From: Melampsora larici-populina 98AG31
Taxonomy: Eukaryota; Basidiomycota; Pucciniomycetes; Pucciniales; Melampsoraceae
Direction: 5' to 3'
DNA: 64,000 bases
NCBI RefSeq assembly: GCF_000204055.1
Contig: NW_006768784.1
Location: forward strand, 607,323-671,322
The position numbers and the translations under genes are program-made. The notes under the pieces are model-generated. The model made no database searches and was not told the DNA's origin. It worked only from the letters and a program-made list of their open reading frames with translations. Below are positions 43,317-54,080 of the stretch, piece after piece. The first letter of the stretch is position 1. The number at the start of each line of letters is the position of its first letter.

Positions 43317-43853
43317 AAACTTAACAAATTCCTACTTGTTTTGAGCTGTACTGGCCAGCTCAAACAAGGGACTTGTGCGTAATGTCCGAAAAATGGCATG
43401 AGGTCTGGTGAAGCTTTTTGCCAAAATCTACTTACCTTATGAAATGTTTTTTTTACCATTTCAACGTTTCCTGGGTCAAAAATGAAAAATGTGGACCTTG
43501 CTTTTGGATACAACCCAACGGTTTCAGAATCCTGATAGCTTGATTGGTTCTGCAAATATATATGAAAGTTAGTATTTCAAGTCTACACCAAAGTTCAAAT
43601 TTCAGACTTGGATCACACAATATTACTCAATTTTTGGCTTCAAGCTGTGAAACACTTATATAAATATCTACACAACCACTCACACTATTAAGAAGCCAAG
43701 AGTACTAGGTTATGAAGAAACCAAGAGGTAAATTTTTTGTTTTGGGGCTAGGGATATTTGAAAATGTAAAAAAACATTTTTTGGACATTACACATAAGTC
43801 CCTGGTTTGAGCTGGCCAGTACAGCTCAAAACAAGTGGTACTTTATTAAGTTT
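43317..43853. mobile_element. MITE with ~77-bp inverted ends (Mutator-type?)
   Basis: Left and right ends share about 77 bp inverted, including ACTTGTTTTGAGCTGTACTG and GTAATGTCC, with a few differences. The flanks CCCCAGAACC (43307-43316) and CCCCAGACCC (43854-43863) look like a 9-10-bp target duplication with one change, as left by Mutator-like elements. The 537-bp element is noncoding. Confidence 0.72.
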
Positions 43854-43863
43854 TCCCCAGACC

Positions 43864-45950
43864 CAGCCCTGGCCAGCCAACTGTGCCCACTGATTTTTTG
43901 GAAGCAGACAGTATTTACCCAGACACACCAAAACCCTAATAAAGAGTCATAAAAGCCCTGTGGTTGGCCAACATTTTCTTTATTGGATATTCAAAAAAAA
44001 TTGCCTTCTGATTAGGCTCCCATAGCTCTTTGCAAGTCCTGAGTAGGCTCACATAACTTGTATATACAATTTCATACACCTAAACACACAATGAATGTCA
44101 GGATTTTTCCCCTTTGATCCTTTTTAGCTCTTATATTCAATTCAGGGTGTGCCCTGGTTGGCCCTGATTGATTTCTGGATCTTTCCAGGTCCACCTGTGT
44201 AAGGTGTTACATGTAGAAGTATGGCTTGGAGGTATGGACTTAGATGGGTAGCTGGATCACTTGTACTCAGAGACGCCCTAGCTCCATGAAGACTCTTCTT
44301 CACCAAATACCCTTTGGATGGAGCTAGGTGAGCATCATCTTATCATTTCATTTCATTTCTCTTCATCTCTTTCTCTTTTATTGTAGAGTGTGTCTGATTG
44401 TGTTTGTTCACCGAATACCCTTTGGATGGAGCTAGTTGTTGGATTTGGGAATCTATGATTGGGTTTTAGATTTAGTTCTGGAGCAATTGCTCTGTCTGTG
44501 CCAACTTGTAGTGAAGATCCTCTCAAGGTTCTTACAACCTGGGGAAGAGCAAAGCCTTGGGGCCTCCCTGTCACACTAGCTCTAGTCTCGGTAGCGTTCA
44601 TTAGCTTACACATCTTTGTGACATCTCTGTGTTGATGCTCCAATCAAAATTCTAGATTTTTAAACTAGATTCTGTGCAATTTGATGCCATACAGGGGTCT
44701 AGGCAAGCTAACCAGTGCCTCCTTGGTGCTTCACACTTACTGGTTAGAGCTCTTTAGTCTTGACTACAAATCATGGCATTTTCTGTGCCAAGAATTATCA
44801 AGAGCATCCCCAGACAGGTGCCGTAAACTGTGCCATACACAAATTTAGGGCAATATCTTCCCAAGCCAATGCCCTAAATTTTCACATAGCTAGGCAATTT
44901 CCCCCTGTGCAAGCAAAAATGGAACAAGTCTGTATTACAGTTGCCTCTGATAACCCATACTCTACCATAACCCATGGTTTTTTATCTCCATATTTTTATG
45001 GGCTGGTGAAATGTGTTAAAACCCTCATACTCTATCATAAGCCTCAACCCATTCTCTTTTGAAAATCAGAAACACAAAAGCCATAGTTTCTACCAAGGAA
45101 AATTCCAGATACTACAGTACAAGAGACTCTTGAAAATTGTCTGAAAAGCTCTCCAAAGCCATCTGACTCCTTCAATTCCACACAAATCATCAAAATTTCA
45201 ACACATCATCACTGATTCAACTTTTCTATCAACAAAAATACTTCCTATATCTTCAAGAGCTGGGACCATTGGAGATTGCTCATTCCAAACTCTTAGATAC
45301 CACCAATGAGTATACAAGTGGCCATGAGACCTGGACTCTGGAGGAATTTTTCAAGTGATGAAGCAAAACAGCCACAACACAGATATATGGTATTTCTGCT
45401 GCAGCTTCATACCTCATGAATTGACACACATACTTAGACTTGTCACAGATAGGGGACTTATACTGTAGGACCACATTGTACCATTTCCTTCCCCTCATCC
45501 AACACTCTACCATTAGGAGCAAGATCAACCTGAACAGAACCTCACAACCACTGTGCCTCTCTGTTGCCAGATCCCTACCCCAGTCATAACATACAGAGCA
45601 CCCCACAGTTGAGGTACCTACACAGCCAGTGTACTCAGATTTCCTCAAGTCCGCAGATCTTGTCACAAATTACATCAGACACAAATATCCTGAAGAAGTT
45701 AAAGCATGTGGGAGAGCCTTGATAAAGGTATACAGTGCAGCCCACTTCAAAACACTAGATCAGGTTCACACTTTAGTCTTTCCCTTCCAATTCCTCTTCA
45801 ATATGTAATGAAATTTCTCAACAATTGTGTCTTACCTTTTGTAAAAATCTCTGCAATAACCCATGAATCAATTGGTATGGGGTAATGCAAAGAAACTTGG
45901 TAGCCCATACTTTATGCAAATCCATAGCTTTTGAGTTCCATGAAGAGGTA
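43864..45950. other. Noncoding region with a short direct repeat
   Basis: No supported gene. A 29-bp direct repeat containing AATACCCTTTGGATGGAGCT lies at 44299-44327 and 44407-44435. AGAGCATCCCCAGACAGG (near 44802) resembles an end of a MITE-like repeat. Longer open frames on the minus strand (44353-44643, 45280-45666) have non-ATG or unsupported starts and no domains. Confidence 0.45.
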
Positions 45951-45955
45951 TGGGC

Positions 45956-46990
45956 TGTCAACGGTGAGAAGATCTACGTCGTAGAGCTTCCATCGTAATG
46001 ACAAATAAAAAAAAACAAAAAGTAGCAAGGGTTAGGAAAAACCCTTACTACAAACAAAAAACACATTACCCCACATCTCTAATACTCAGTCTCAAGAGTA
46101 GAAACTCAAAACTATAATGAAAATAACGACTATCCAGTTCAGGACTAAACCAGGGGTTCGTAACTAAAGAAACGAACCCTGCCTAGTTAAAATGAAGATA
46201 ACTGGAACAGCTATTCCCTGAAAAGCATACAGGAAATAAATAAAACAGGCTTAGCTGAAATCTTTCAGCCAACATCAAAAGAACTAGCTAACAAAAGAAA
46301 ACTATATATATGATCACACCTTTTGACAAATGAAGAAAGACTGATCTCATCATATATACAAATAAAACCTACTAAAATTTACTTCATCACTATTTTTTGA
46401 TTTAAACTTAAAAACTGTTGAACCAATTAATACTTATCATCCTTTCAAGTAAAGAAAAACCCTACCTGTTAGATTTGATTTCTGATTTAGACGTATTAAG
46501 CAAAAATTGTCCTTTTTATTTCTCTGTCTTAGACTATTAAAATAATCTTTCAGATACTCTTTTCTATATCCCTTTTCTCTTTTATCATCTCTTTTATAAG
46601 AAGGACTTTAAAGATTGCTCAGTGAGAACTGTTAGACTAAAGCCTTCATTACCTTAAAAACTCTTTTCCCGATAAACTATTATCAGGACCCACCGCTGAA
46701 GCAAGCCTGAAACATAACCACGGATCCCCGTGTTCAATTCAGAAAATTTACCTAGTGAGTGCACTAGTTATTTAACTGGCAGCGGTATTCCAATCCCGCA
46801 CCTCAGACAATTGTATCTAACACATACAATTAAAATTCATATTTTTACTCACCAAGAATCTAAAGGAACCTCTCCTGTTTTCCGTAGTCTACCACCTTCG
46901 GCTACTACAGATACAGGATTAGGAAACTTTTGTGAGTAATATCTCAACTTAGTGCTCTATTCTAATCAGACCAAGAACCCTAAGCTGACA
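45956..46990 (+). mobile_element. Solo LTR, 1,035 bp
   Basis: The element starts TGTCAACGG and ends GCTGACA (TGTCA/TGACA inverted ends). It is flanked by TGGGC (45951-45955) and TGGGT (46991-46995), a 5-bp duplication with one difference. A small palindrome TCTACGTCGTAGA lies near the start, as in other LTRs in this window. It has no internal genes. Size and layout resemble the LTR at 51260, but the sequence differs. Confidence 0.7.
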
Positions 46991-46995
46991 TGGGT

Positions 46996-47219
46996 CATCT
47001 CAGAGACAACTGTATCTTGGCTTGTGCCCTAAATTCATCTGTACCTCACAAGTCCCATAGTTTTGAACTATACAATCAAATCCCACACCAAACCAACATC
47101 TTGTCTGTCAACAAAGCCATAGATATCTGTCAGAATATGCTTACAAGGTATCACTACAAGAAATATAAAATTTTCTGGGCACCAGGCATGCGTGGTGTCC
47201 TGTTATCTTAAGACTCGGG
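46996..47219. other. Noncoding sequence up to an assembly gap
   Basis: No gene is supported. An imperfect palindrome GGCACCAGGCATGCGTGGTG sits near 47190, next to the gap at 47220-47319 (100 N). Confidence 0.4.
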
Positions 47220-47319
47220 NNNNNNNNNNNNNNNNNNNNNNNNNNNNNNNNNNNNNNNNNNNNNNNNNNNNNNNNNNNNNNNNNNNNNNNNNNNNNNNNN
47301 NNNNNNNNNNNNNNNNNNN
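47220..47319. other. Assembly gap (100 N)
   Basis: A fixed-length run of N, so its true size is unknown. It lies between a solo LTR and the Harbinger element. The third gap of this kind is at 3450-3549. Confidence 0.95.
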
Positions 47320-48188
47320 TGCTCTGTTTCTGACCTTTCCAGATTTTTGTATACAGATAATTTAATTTTCTGCCCAGGAAATGTTATGTTTCTTGTAGTG
47401 TATGCTGTAGGGAAACAGGGCTGTATGATGAAATCTTAGGGCCCGTTTGTCTGGGACCCAAAAGCTTCACCAAAGTCAAAAAGTGCTTTTGACCAAAAGT
47501 AGCTTTTGATTTTCGTCAAAAACTCCGGCGTTTGGTAGGTTCTTTTACTCAAAATCAAAAGCTACTTTTGATCAAAAACTGTCTGATTTCGAAATATAGC
47601 CTTGAGGCTGTTTTTCAAACCCAAAAGTTCCTTTTGCCCCATCTCAGTCGATCAATTCACAGTTCACCCCATCCTCTATCTACCCTTCCACCCTTTCAAT
47701 TGCTGCACTCACCTTTCTTTGCTCTCATCCTCGGTCCAGCTCCATTGATAGCATTCTCTGCCGTTGTACCCCTCCATCCTCATAAATGCATTCACTACCC
47801 CTCTCCCATTCACCTTTCTTTCCTATCATTGTCTCTGTCTAGCTCTAGCTTTGACTTATGATTGAGTTATTTCACCACTGTCTTGTTGTGTTTTATTTTG
47901 GCCACTCTATGGTATTCTATACTGTCTCCGTCTTGTCTTTCTTCCCTTGTTGTCTTATCTTCCGTCCTTCAACCACTGTCTCATTGTCTTTCTTCACTCG
48001 TAGTCTTTTATTTTAACAACAATACTCTTCAATCTTCAACCACTGTCTTGTCTCTTTCTTTGCTTGTAGTCTTTTATTTTAACAACAATACTCTTCAATC
48101 TTCAACCACTGTCTCATCTCTTTTGTCGCTTGTTGTTTTACTTCTCGTTTTTTTACTCGCTTGTCTCTTTCTCCTATTTGGTACGGCT

Positions 48189-49698
48189 ATGGGTACCACC
48201 ACCACCACACCCAGTACTGCGCAAAAACGCGCTCCTAGAGCTATCCAACATCCAGATGTACCTCAGTCACCTAGCCTGGAACCAATGACCTTGATCTTGT
48301 CTAATCCAACCCAGCCAACTGCTCCAAAGCCGCCAATCACCAAAACCCCAAAAAACTCAAATATCAAGGCTGAATGGAGTGATGAAGACAATGAAAAAAT
48401 GCTTGAAGTTCTCACTGCTGAGCAACAACCTGCCAACACACCAATTGGCCCCAAAAATGCTACCACAGCTCATGGATTCAAGACTACTACTTGGACTAAG
48501 GTTGTGGAGAAACTTTCAGGAAGTGAGGAAAACATTTTTGGTGATACTGTAGTTCAAGTTAGTGCACCCAAAACCATGAGGGCTGATAAAAATCACTGGT
48601 ATTTTGTAAGTCCTTTATTTTTCATCTTTATCCATTATCTCCAAATTGAAATTCTTTTGATTTTACAGTTATCTCAATTGTAAGATGATTACAAATACTT
48701 GAATGGGCTGAGTGGTGCCGGGGGGGAGGATGGATGTGTTACGATGCCTGATGAGGTTTGGGCACCAATCATGGCTCAGAATGTAAGTTTCAATGTTTCT
48801 TTTATATTTTATATATTTTTTACTTGACTGACTGGTTCTTTCAATCTTTTAGACTAAAAAATCAAAAGGCTACCTCCAATGCAGAGGACACCCGTTCCCG
48901 TTATTTGATGTGATTGCTACCCTAGTGGAGGGTCACAAAGCTACGGGAAAATACATCACGGGTGGCATTGTCAATAAAACTGACAAAACCAAGCTAGCTT
49001 TAACTTTGATCAACAATAAGCCTGAACCAGCTCCAACGGACATGCCATCACCTTTCATCAGCCAAGCCAAGGATCCTTTTGATTGATTGTCTTCTCAACC
49101 ACCCAATTTCCATCCTTCCCCCAAATCACCACCTTCTGACGACACATCCGAATTGATGGACGCTGCTTTCAAGCCCATGGCCAACTCAGACTTGGATGAC
49201 ACTGTGTCCCTGTGGTGTTTGCCCGTCAACGAGCGCACACGAGTCGCCTTTGTGCCTCAAAGGCAGTCCGTGTGCGCTTGTCGTCGAGAGACTGCCACAA
49301 GGACACGGTGTGAAACTCCGGCGGCCAAGCAACACCGTACTTCTAAGGTAGCATTAGCTGCTTGTGCTCCGGTTAAAGCAAAGAAACAATAAGGTGTCCA
49401 AATTATCAATGGGATGTTGACTGATATGATCAAGGAGTTTGGCTCCACTATCCAAAGTTCCTTTGCTTCCACTCCAGCATTGATCAACCATGCAGCTAAC
49501 ATGATTCAAGCTGAAAAGCCTTCAACTCACGCTTCAGCTGTTTCCTTAATTTACAAATCATCCCTTGAAAACACTCAACGCTACATTGCTTTAGATTTAT
49601 TTGCTGAAAAGCCTCTCAGTGCTGAAACTTATGTCAATCCACCAGCCCGTGAGCATGATGGTTGGCTCCAATACATCCTCAACAAAAAAAGTAAGTAG
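48189..49698 (+). pseudogene. Harbinger Myb/SANT-like accessory protein, three exons, with stops
   Basis: Exons 48189-48605, 48669-48782 and 48853 onward join in phase by GTAAGT...AG introns. The Myb/SANT-like domain begins 'AEWSDEDNEKMLEVL' and continues 'TWTKVVEKL', 'DDYKYLNGLSGAG', 'MPDEVWAPIMAQN', 'CRGHPFPLFDVI'. A C-terminal helical region follows ('MLTDMIKEFGSTIQSSF'). This matches Myb_DNA-bind_3-type proteins of PIF/Harbinger elements. Breaks: TAA just before 'DDYKYLNG' (where Lys would fit), TGA after 'AKDPFD', and TAA at 49390. An imperfect palindrome (49198-49312) lies in the third exon. The ATG within a longer upstream frame is chosen because the upstream part is not protein-like. 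Confidence 0.75.
49198..49312. repeat. Imperfect ~53-bp palindrome in the Myb gene
   Basis: Left arm from ACACTGTGTCCCTGTGG to GAGCGCACACGAGTCGCCTTT is followed, after a 7-nt spacer, by its approximate complement ending CCACAAGGACACGGTGT. It lies in a stretch unusually rich in Arg and Cys codons compared with the flanks. It may be a small foldback insertion in the gene. Confidence 0.6.
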
Positions 49699-50571
49699 AT
49701 CCATTTTGTATCATTTATTCAATACACACTTACTGACTGTAACTATTCTTTTCTTTATCTATCATCTACCTTCAAGATTAATCTTAAAATATACAAGTTT
49801 TTGTTAACAACTTCGATTAAACTTATAGTGACTGTCTGATCTTAAGTAAAAAATCATTAAACCTTTACATCAAAATTGTGTTCTGATCTTAAATAAAAAA
49901 TATCAAACCTTTATATAAAAATTCAGTGACTGTATGATCTCAAATAAAAAAAATTAAGCCTTTATATACAATATCATTAAATACATCTGTAAATATACAT
50001 GCTGATACAAATGTAATAGTGACTGTCCCTTTTTTTAGTGATTGAAATGTGAAAAAGTGACTTGATAATGAATTGAGAGGAACAAATCTGGTTGGCAAAA
50101 TAGTTAAGAAAACAATTGATTAAACGCTTTACAGCCTTCTTTAAAATCAATAACAGTACTAATGACAGGTGAAAGGTTACAGATTGTTTCAATGTGGTTG
50201 TAAATATTGAACTTTAAGCAATGTTTTCATGTTTTGATTGCATAGACTAGCAAGGAGTGTTACAACTCAAGTTGGGATGAGGAGGATGATTGTGGTCGTT
50301 GATGACCGTGATCAATGGTTTTAAAGATGATTTGATCAAATTTCAAGTTTTCATTTGAAAAGTCTTTTCAAACCATCTTTACCAAACAGTCAAACGGTGA
50401 TCAAAAGGTCAACGATGATCAAAATGATCTTTTGTTGACCTTTTTTGGTCAACTGTTTGGTAAACGCAAAAACCAAAATTCAGCTTTTCATTTTGCCCCT
50501 TGAAAATGGGGCAAAATGAAAAGTCGTTTTTGTGTAACAACTTTTGGGAAAAATAGCCAAACGGGCCCTTA

Positions 50572-51254
50572 TACTTCAAGCACTTTCCTAACTCTGTGCA
50601 ACTGATATGTACAGCGCAAATTTAGTGCATTCCTGGGGATTCTCTGTACGACCAAGTTCTCATCCTAAAAACATTTTTTGGTAGCCTGTGGCTTAAGATC
50701 ATTCACAGCTGTGCCATAAATTTGTAATATATGAGGGTTTGCACATATTCTTTAGGGAAGAATTTGACTCAGGTGTAAAATGTGGTTCCCTATAGTACAG
50801 CTTGTAGCCTAATTTGGGAGGTGTGTTATGGATTAGTCAAGAATTGAGGTGTACAATTTGTGGACAAGCCAATTGTACAACCTGGAGTTTATTGGAGCAG
50901 TGTGGCATAGAAGGATTCAGGGTGCAAGCAGAAAAAGAACAAATTTGGCCTATTTTGGCTTGTACACATAGAGAATTGCATAAGTCAAGTTGGAGATAGG
51001 AGCATCCACAATGGTCCCAACCACCCATGGTGGAGGTGCTTGCACTTGTTTTGGGGGGTTGGAACTACTACAATAAGGCAATCACCTGTCAGAGCAGGGA
51101 TTAGTTTTTGATTGGGACTAAACCTTGAATCACTCCACAGAATCCCACAAAGCCTCAAGTACTCACCTTCACCCAAGAACGTATAAGAAAATCTTGGATG
51201 AAGACAGAAACTTGGAGGCTCGCTAACAGTGGTACAAATGAGGAAACACAGACC
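50572..51254. other. Noncoding region between Harbinger element and solo LTR
   Basis: No gene is supported. GGAGCATCCACAATGG (near 51000) is matched in inverse orientation by GATGTGGATGCTC (near 52965), which may mark the ends of an older MITE into which the LTR and a pogo-type MITE inserted. Confidence 0.4.
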
Positions 51255-51259
51255 AATAC

Positions 51260-52267
51260 TGTCAGCCCTGGGTACATATGTATGTACCCAAAGACTAACT
51301 TGTAACATAGATAACCACCTTTAGACAACTAATTACATATACATAAACCTTACAAAACATATGTAACTTGTAATACACCACATATACATCCTAACTACAT
51401 ATACATATACGTTTGAAATCATATGTAATATGTAATAAAAAACTAATTACACCTCATAACTCAGTGTCAAGAGTTAAAATGCTTATACTACATAAATTAC
51501 ATAAATTACATAACATGTATATGTAATTTGGTAGTATTAATGATAATCATAATTAACAATAATGATTAAACCCTAAACCACTGTAGTGATACAAACAAAT
51601 ATCACTACAGTTAGGTTTGGAGAAGAGAGTATATAAACTCCTCCTCTCTCAGCCTTCAGAGATTCTTCCCCAAGCTTTTATTACACACTACTTTTAAAGA
51701 ACAATTAAAGTTCTACTGAAGTAATATCAAGAGTTTTATAATAATAAGACTAGTGATACACTTCCTTGACTTTAATCAGCTTCCTGATTAAAAACAAGTA
51801 ATACTTTCTTCATCATCCCTGGATCCTCTACTTCCCCTAAGTAGAAACCCTTTTAGGTTGGTGACCTTCCAACAACCCCAGGCTAGTGACCTACATACAA
51901 GTACTTTCAGGCTGGTGACCTTAAGAACAACCCCAAGTTGGTGACTTTAAGAACAACCAGTGTAGTGACCTTCATCTCACTCTTTAATCTGTTACATAAG
52001 GATCAAAGGAAGGTCTGGGATCCAACCTTCACCCAAGTATAGTATTTGTTTATTATAATCATAAACCTCCTTTTTAGGAGCCACTTAACTGTAGTTTATC
52101 TGGATTCATCCAAACAGACCAGTCTTCCTCCTTTCCCTTTTTCTTTCTATATTTTTAGTTGTAATTACTTTATATTTGAAATATAAACATTATAAATTAA
52201 GAATATTACAACCTACATCTCCCTTTTAGTGAGCCGTGAGTCCTCATTTGAGCACCCAACCCTCACA
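51260..52267 (+). mobile_element. Solo LTR, 1,008 bp, with 5-bp target duplication
   Basis: It begins TGTCAGCCC and ends CCCTCACA, and is flanked by AATAC at 51255-51259 and 52268-52272. TGGGTACATA, two bases, then TATGTACCCA-like bases form a hairpin at the very start. A TATA-like GAGTATATAAACTCC lies near 51627, probably the LTR promoter. A run of five GGTGACC-type units (51855-51985) follows. No internal genes. The fragment at 38888-39121 belongs to the same family. Confidence 0.9.
51855..51985 (+). repeat. Minisatellite of GTGACCTT units in the solo LTR
   Basis: Five imperfect units of about 25-30 bp contain TTGGTGACCTT, CTAGTGACCTA, CTGGTGACCTT, TTGGTGACTTT and TGTAGTGACCTT, mostly followed by AACAACCCC. 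They lie downstream of the LTR's TATA-like box, so they would be transcribed. Confidence 0.7.
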
Positions 52268-52359
52268 AATACATAGTTTTTAATAGGTCCATACAGTTAA
52301 ATAATCTAAATGATGATCAACACCAACAACTGATTGTGTGAAATGTGAGAAGAGAATTA

Positions 52360-52535
52360 CAGTCAAACCTGCGCAAATGCATACCCGTGCAGCTGCATAA
52401 CCCATGATAATGCATAGAAAAAATCTTGAATCTTGATATGTTTAACTGCCAAATTTGACAACAGAAATGCATAACCCGCCAAAATGCATAGCAAAAGTCT
52501 TCCACCCAAATTATGTGTTTGCACAGGTTTGACTG
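52360..52535. mobile_element. Tc1/mariner (pogo-like) MITE, 176 bp
   Basis: The ends are CAGTCAAACCTGCGCAAA and the complement of CAGTCAAACCTGTGCAAA, with TA at 52358-52359 and 52536-52537. The interior has four ATGCATA motifs and no coding potential. The CAGT-type end and TA target fit pogo-like elements. Confidence 0.82.
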
Positions 52536-52537
52536 TA

Positions 52538-53677
52538 TAACAAATGTTCAGTATGTGAAACATATGAGATCATGACAACACCACAATCATCTCAAAGTAT
52601 GGTGTGGGACATCAAGCACCCATAAATTTTGATCAAGAGTCTCCAGATCTGGAAGGTTTGTAGGGACTCTTGACATCACATGCATCCACCAGAAATACAG
52701 AACATGGTGCCAAAAGTTTCAGTCCAATAGTGTAAATGTCAGAGCAAAAGCATACTGAAGCATTAAATTGAGGTTTTCCGTCCACCCAAATTTTCAGTGC
52801 TTCACTGTCCACACACTCTTTTCTTGAGCCTCTACACCCAAACCATGCAACCAAGTGTCTAATTTTGACCCCTCATAATACAAGGACTGCCACAGAGTCT
52901 CTAATGGCTTTGGATATATTTCCACCAAATTTATGTATGTCACAGTTTTTGGCAGCCAGATGTGGATGCTCTAAGGAAAGTCTCTGTGTGTCTTAGCAAG
53001 GCTTTGAACTCCTTAGCTATGTGTATCAAGTTATAGTAAATGTGGGGGCCCTTCTAACCTGACTATGTAAGTGCCTCTTGGCCAAATTATTCATTGACTT
53101 ATAGAGCTCATCAATATTTTGGACTGGGCCAGGGCCAAACCAGATCAGGCTGTGGTTGAGTCTGACTCTAGGTGATAACAACTGTATCCACAACTTTTGA
53201 CTGTGAGCCTGTGAGGGTTTAAATGGGACATTTTTCAATCCAACATCTCTCCTTACCCCAACTGGAAGAATGCTTTGGTGCCAAGGACTGCTATATTCAC
53301 GAGTCTTAATGTGTGTAATGAGATAAATTTGATTGTCAAAGTGCTCATCCTACATACACAGCCACCCTTGTGAGTCTCTCCCTCCAAATCCAGATGTCTA
53401 CCAACCAAGCCATTGGAGCCCAAACTTTTCTAAAGATTCTATCCTCTGTGACATTCTGTGCAGGCAAAACTTTCAAATTTGTCTTCAATCTTGTTAGTTG
53501 AATTGATTTGATATCAACAAATTCTGGTGATTTTCCAAACTCACAGACCTTTTAAATACTTGCAGGCTGCAGCACACAGACTTGAGGTGTAGTACAGGTG
53601 ATACATACAATTTTTTCAAGCAATGGCTTGATGATCTTCCTCAGGGTGAATGTTCATCTAGAAAAAATGGTCGGGCA
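52538..53677. other. Noncoding region
   Basis: No gene is supported. Open frames on the minus strand (52633-52854, 53026-53238) lack domains. Part of a possible inverted MITE end lies near 52965. Confidence 0.45.
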
Positions 53678-53852
53678 ATCCATTCACTTTGCTCTTTAGG
53701 GTGAGCTAAGTATTTATTTACCTCAGATAGAACTCCTACCTTGGCCCGTTTCTTAGAAACCTGGCTGAGTTAGGAGTGGTTTGGGGGAGCCCGGTCCCGG
53801 GTCCGCGCCCTTTTTTCGCCACGGTTAAATTCCGTCATTTGGCAAGGCACCG
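53678..53852 (+). repeat. 175-bp direct repeat, intact copy
   Basis: From ATCCATTCACTTTGCTC through GGGGGAGCCCGGTCCCGGG to TCATTTGGCAAGGCACCGG. The same sequence occurs again at 55735-55851 plus 57642-57705, where it is split by an LTR (55852-57641). This uninterrupted copy shows the pre-insertion sequence. The nature of the repeat is unknown. Confidence 0.85.
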
Positions 53853-54080
53853 GCCCGTTACCAGCTGGGTGGGTGGGAGGTAAATTTTAAATTTTCGAAT
53901 ATTCGATGAGTAATATAAATACTTTGAAAGTTCAGGGATGGTCAAGGTTCTTGGTGACTTGGTGCGGGGGGGTGAAAAATTCTCGATCTGGGAATTTCCC
54001 ACAACTGAGTTGTGTGTTGTACAGCTGTACAGGCACCTCACCACCTAGACCTTAGCTTATGGACCTATGTGTTAAGTTGT

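Larger units (their letters stand above)
47439..50568 (+). mobile_element. PIF/Harbinger-type element carrying only a Myb/SANT-like gene
   Basis: The ends are GGGCCCGTTTG at the left and the complement of GGGCCCGTTTGGCTA at the right, flanked by TTA (47436-47438 and 50569-50571). The right end carries the same palindrome as the MITE at 37464, CTTTTCATTTTGCCCC with its complement (near 50484-50524). The 3,130-bp interior encodes a Myb/SANT-like protein (48189-49698), but I find no DDE transposase. In PIF/Harbinger elements this protein type is the second gene and helps the transposase act. The copy is therefore at best dependent on a transposase elsewhere. Confidence 0.88.

Noticed and set aside
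44353..44643. 96-codon minus-strand open frame
   Set aside because: It starts at a TTG, not ATG, and lacks any recognisable domain.
45280..45666. 128-codon minus-strand open frame with cysteines
   Set aside because: No signal peptide, no domain, no supporting splice sites or promoter, and a composition like translated noncoding DNA.
51000..52975. An older MITE bounded by GGAGCATCCACA and its inverse, hosting the solo LTR and pogo-like MITE
   Set aside because: Only about 12 bp match and no clear target duplication was found, so it is noted but not called.
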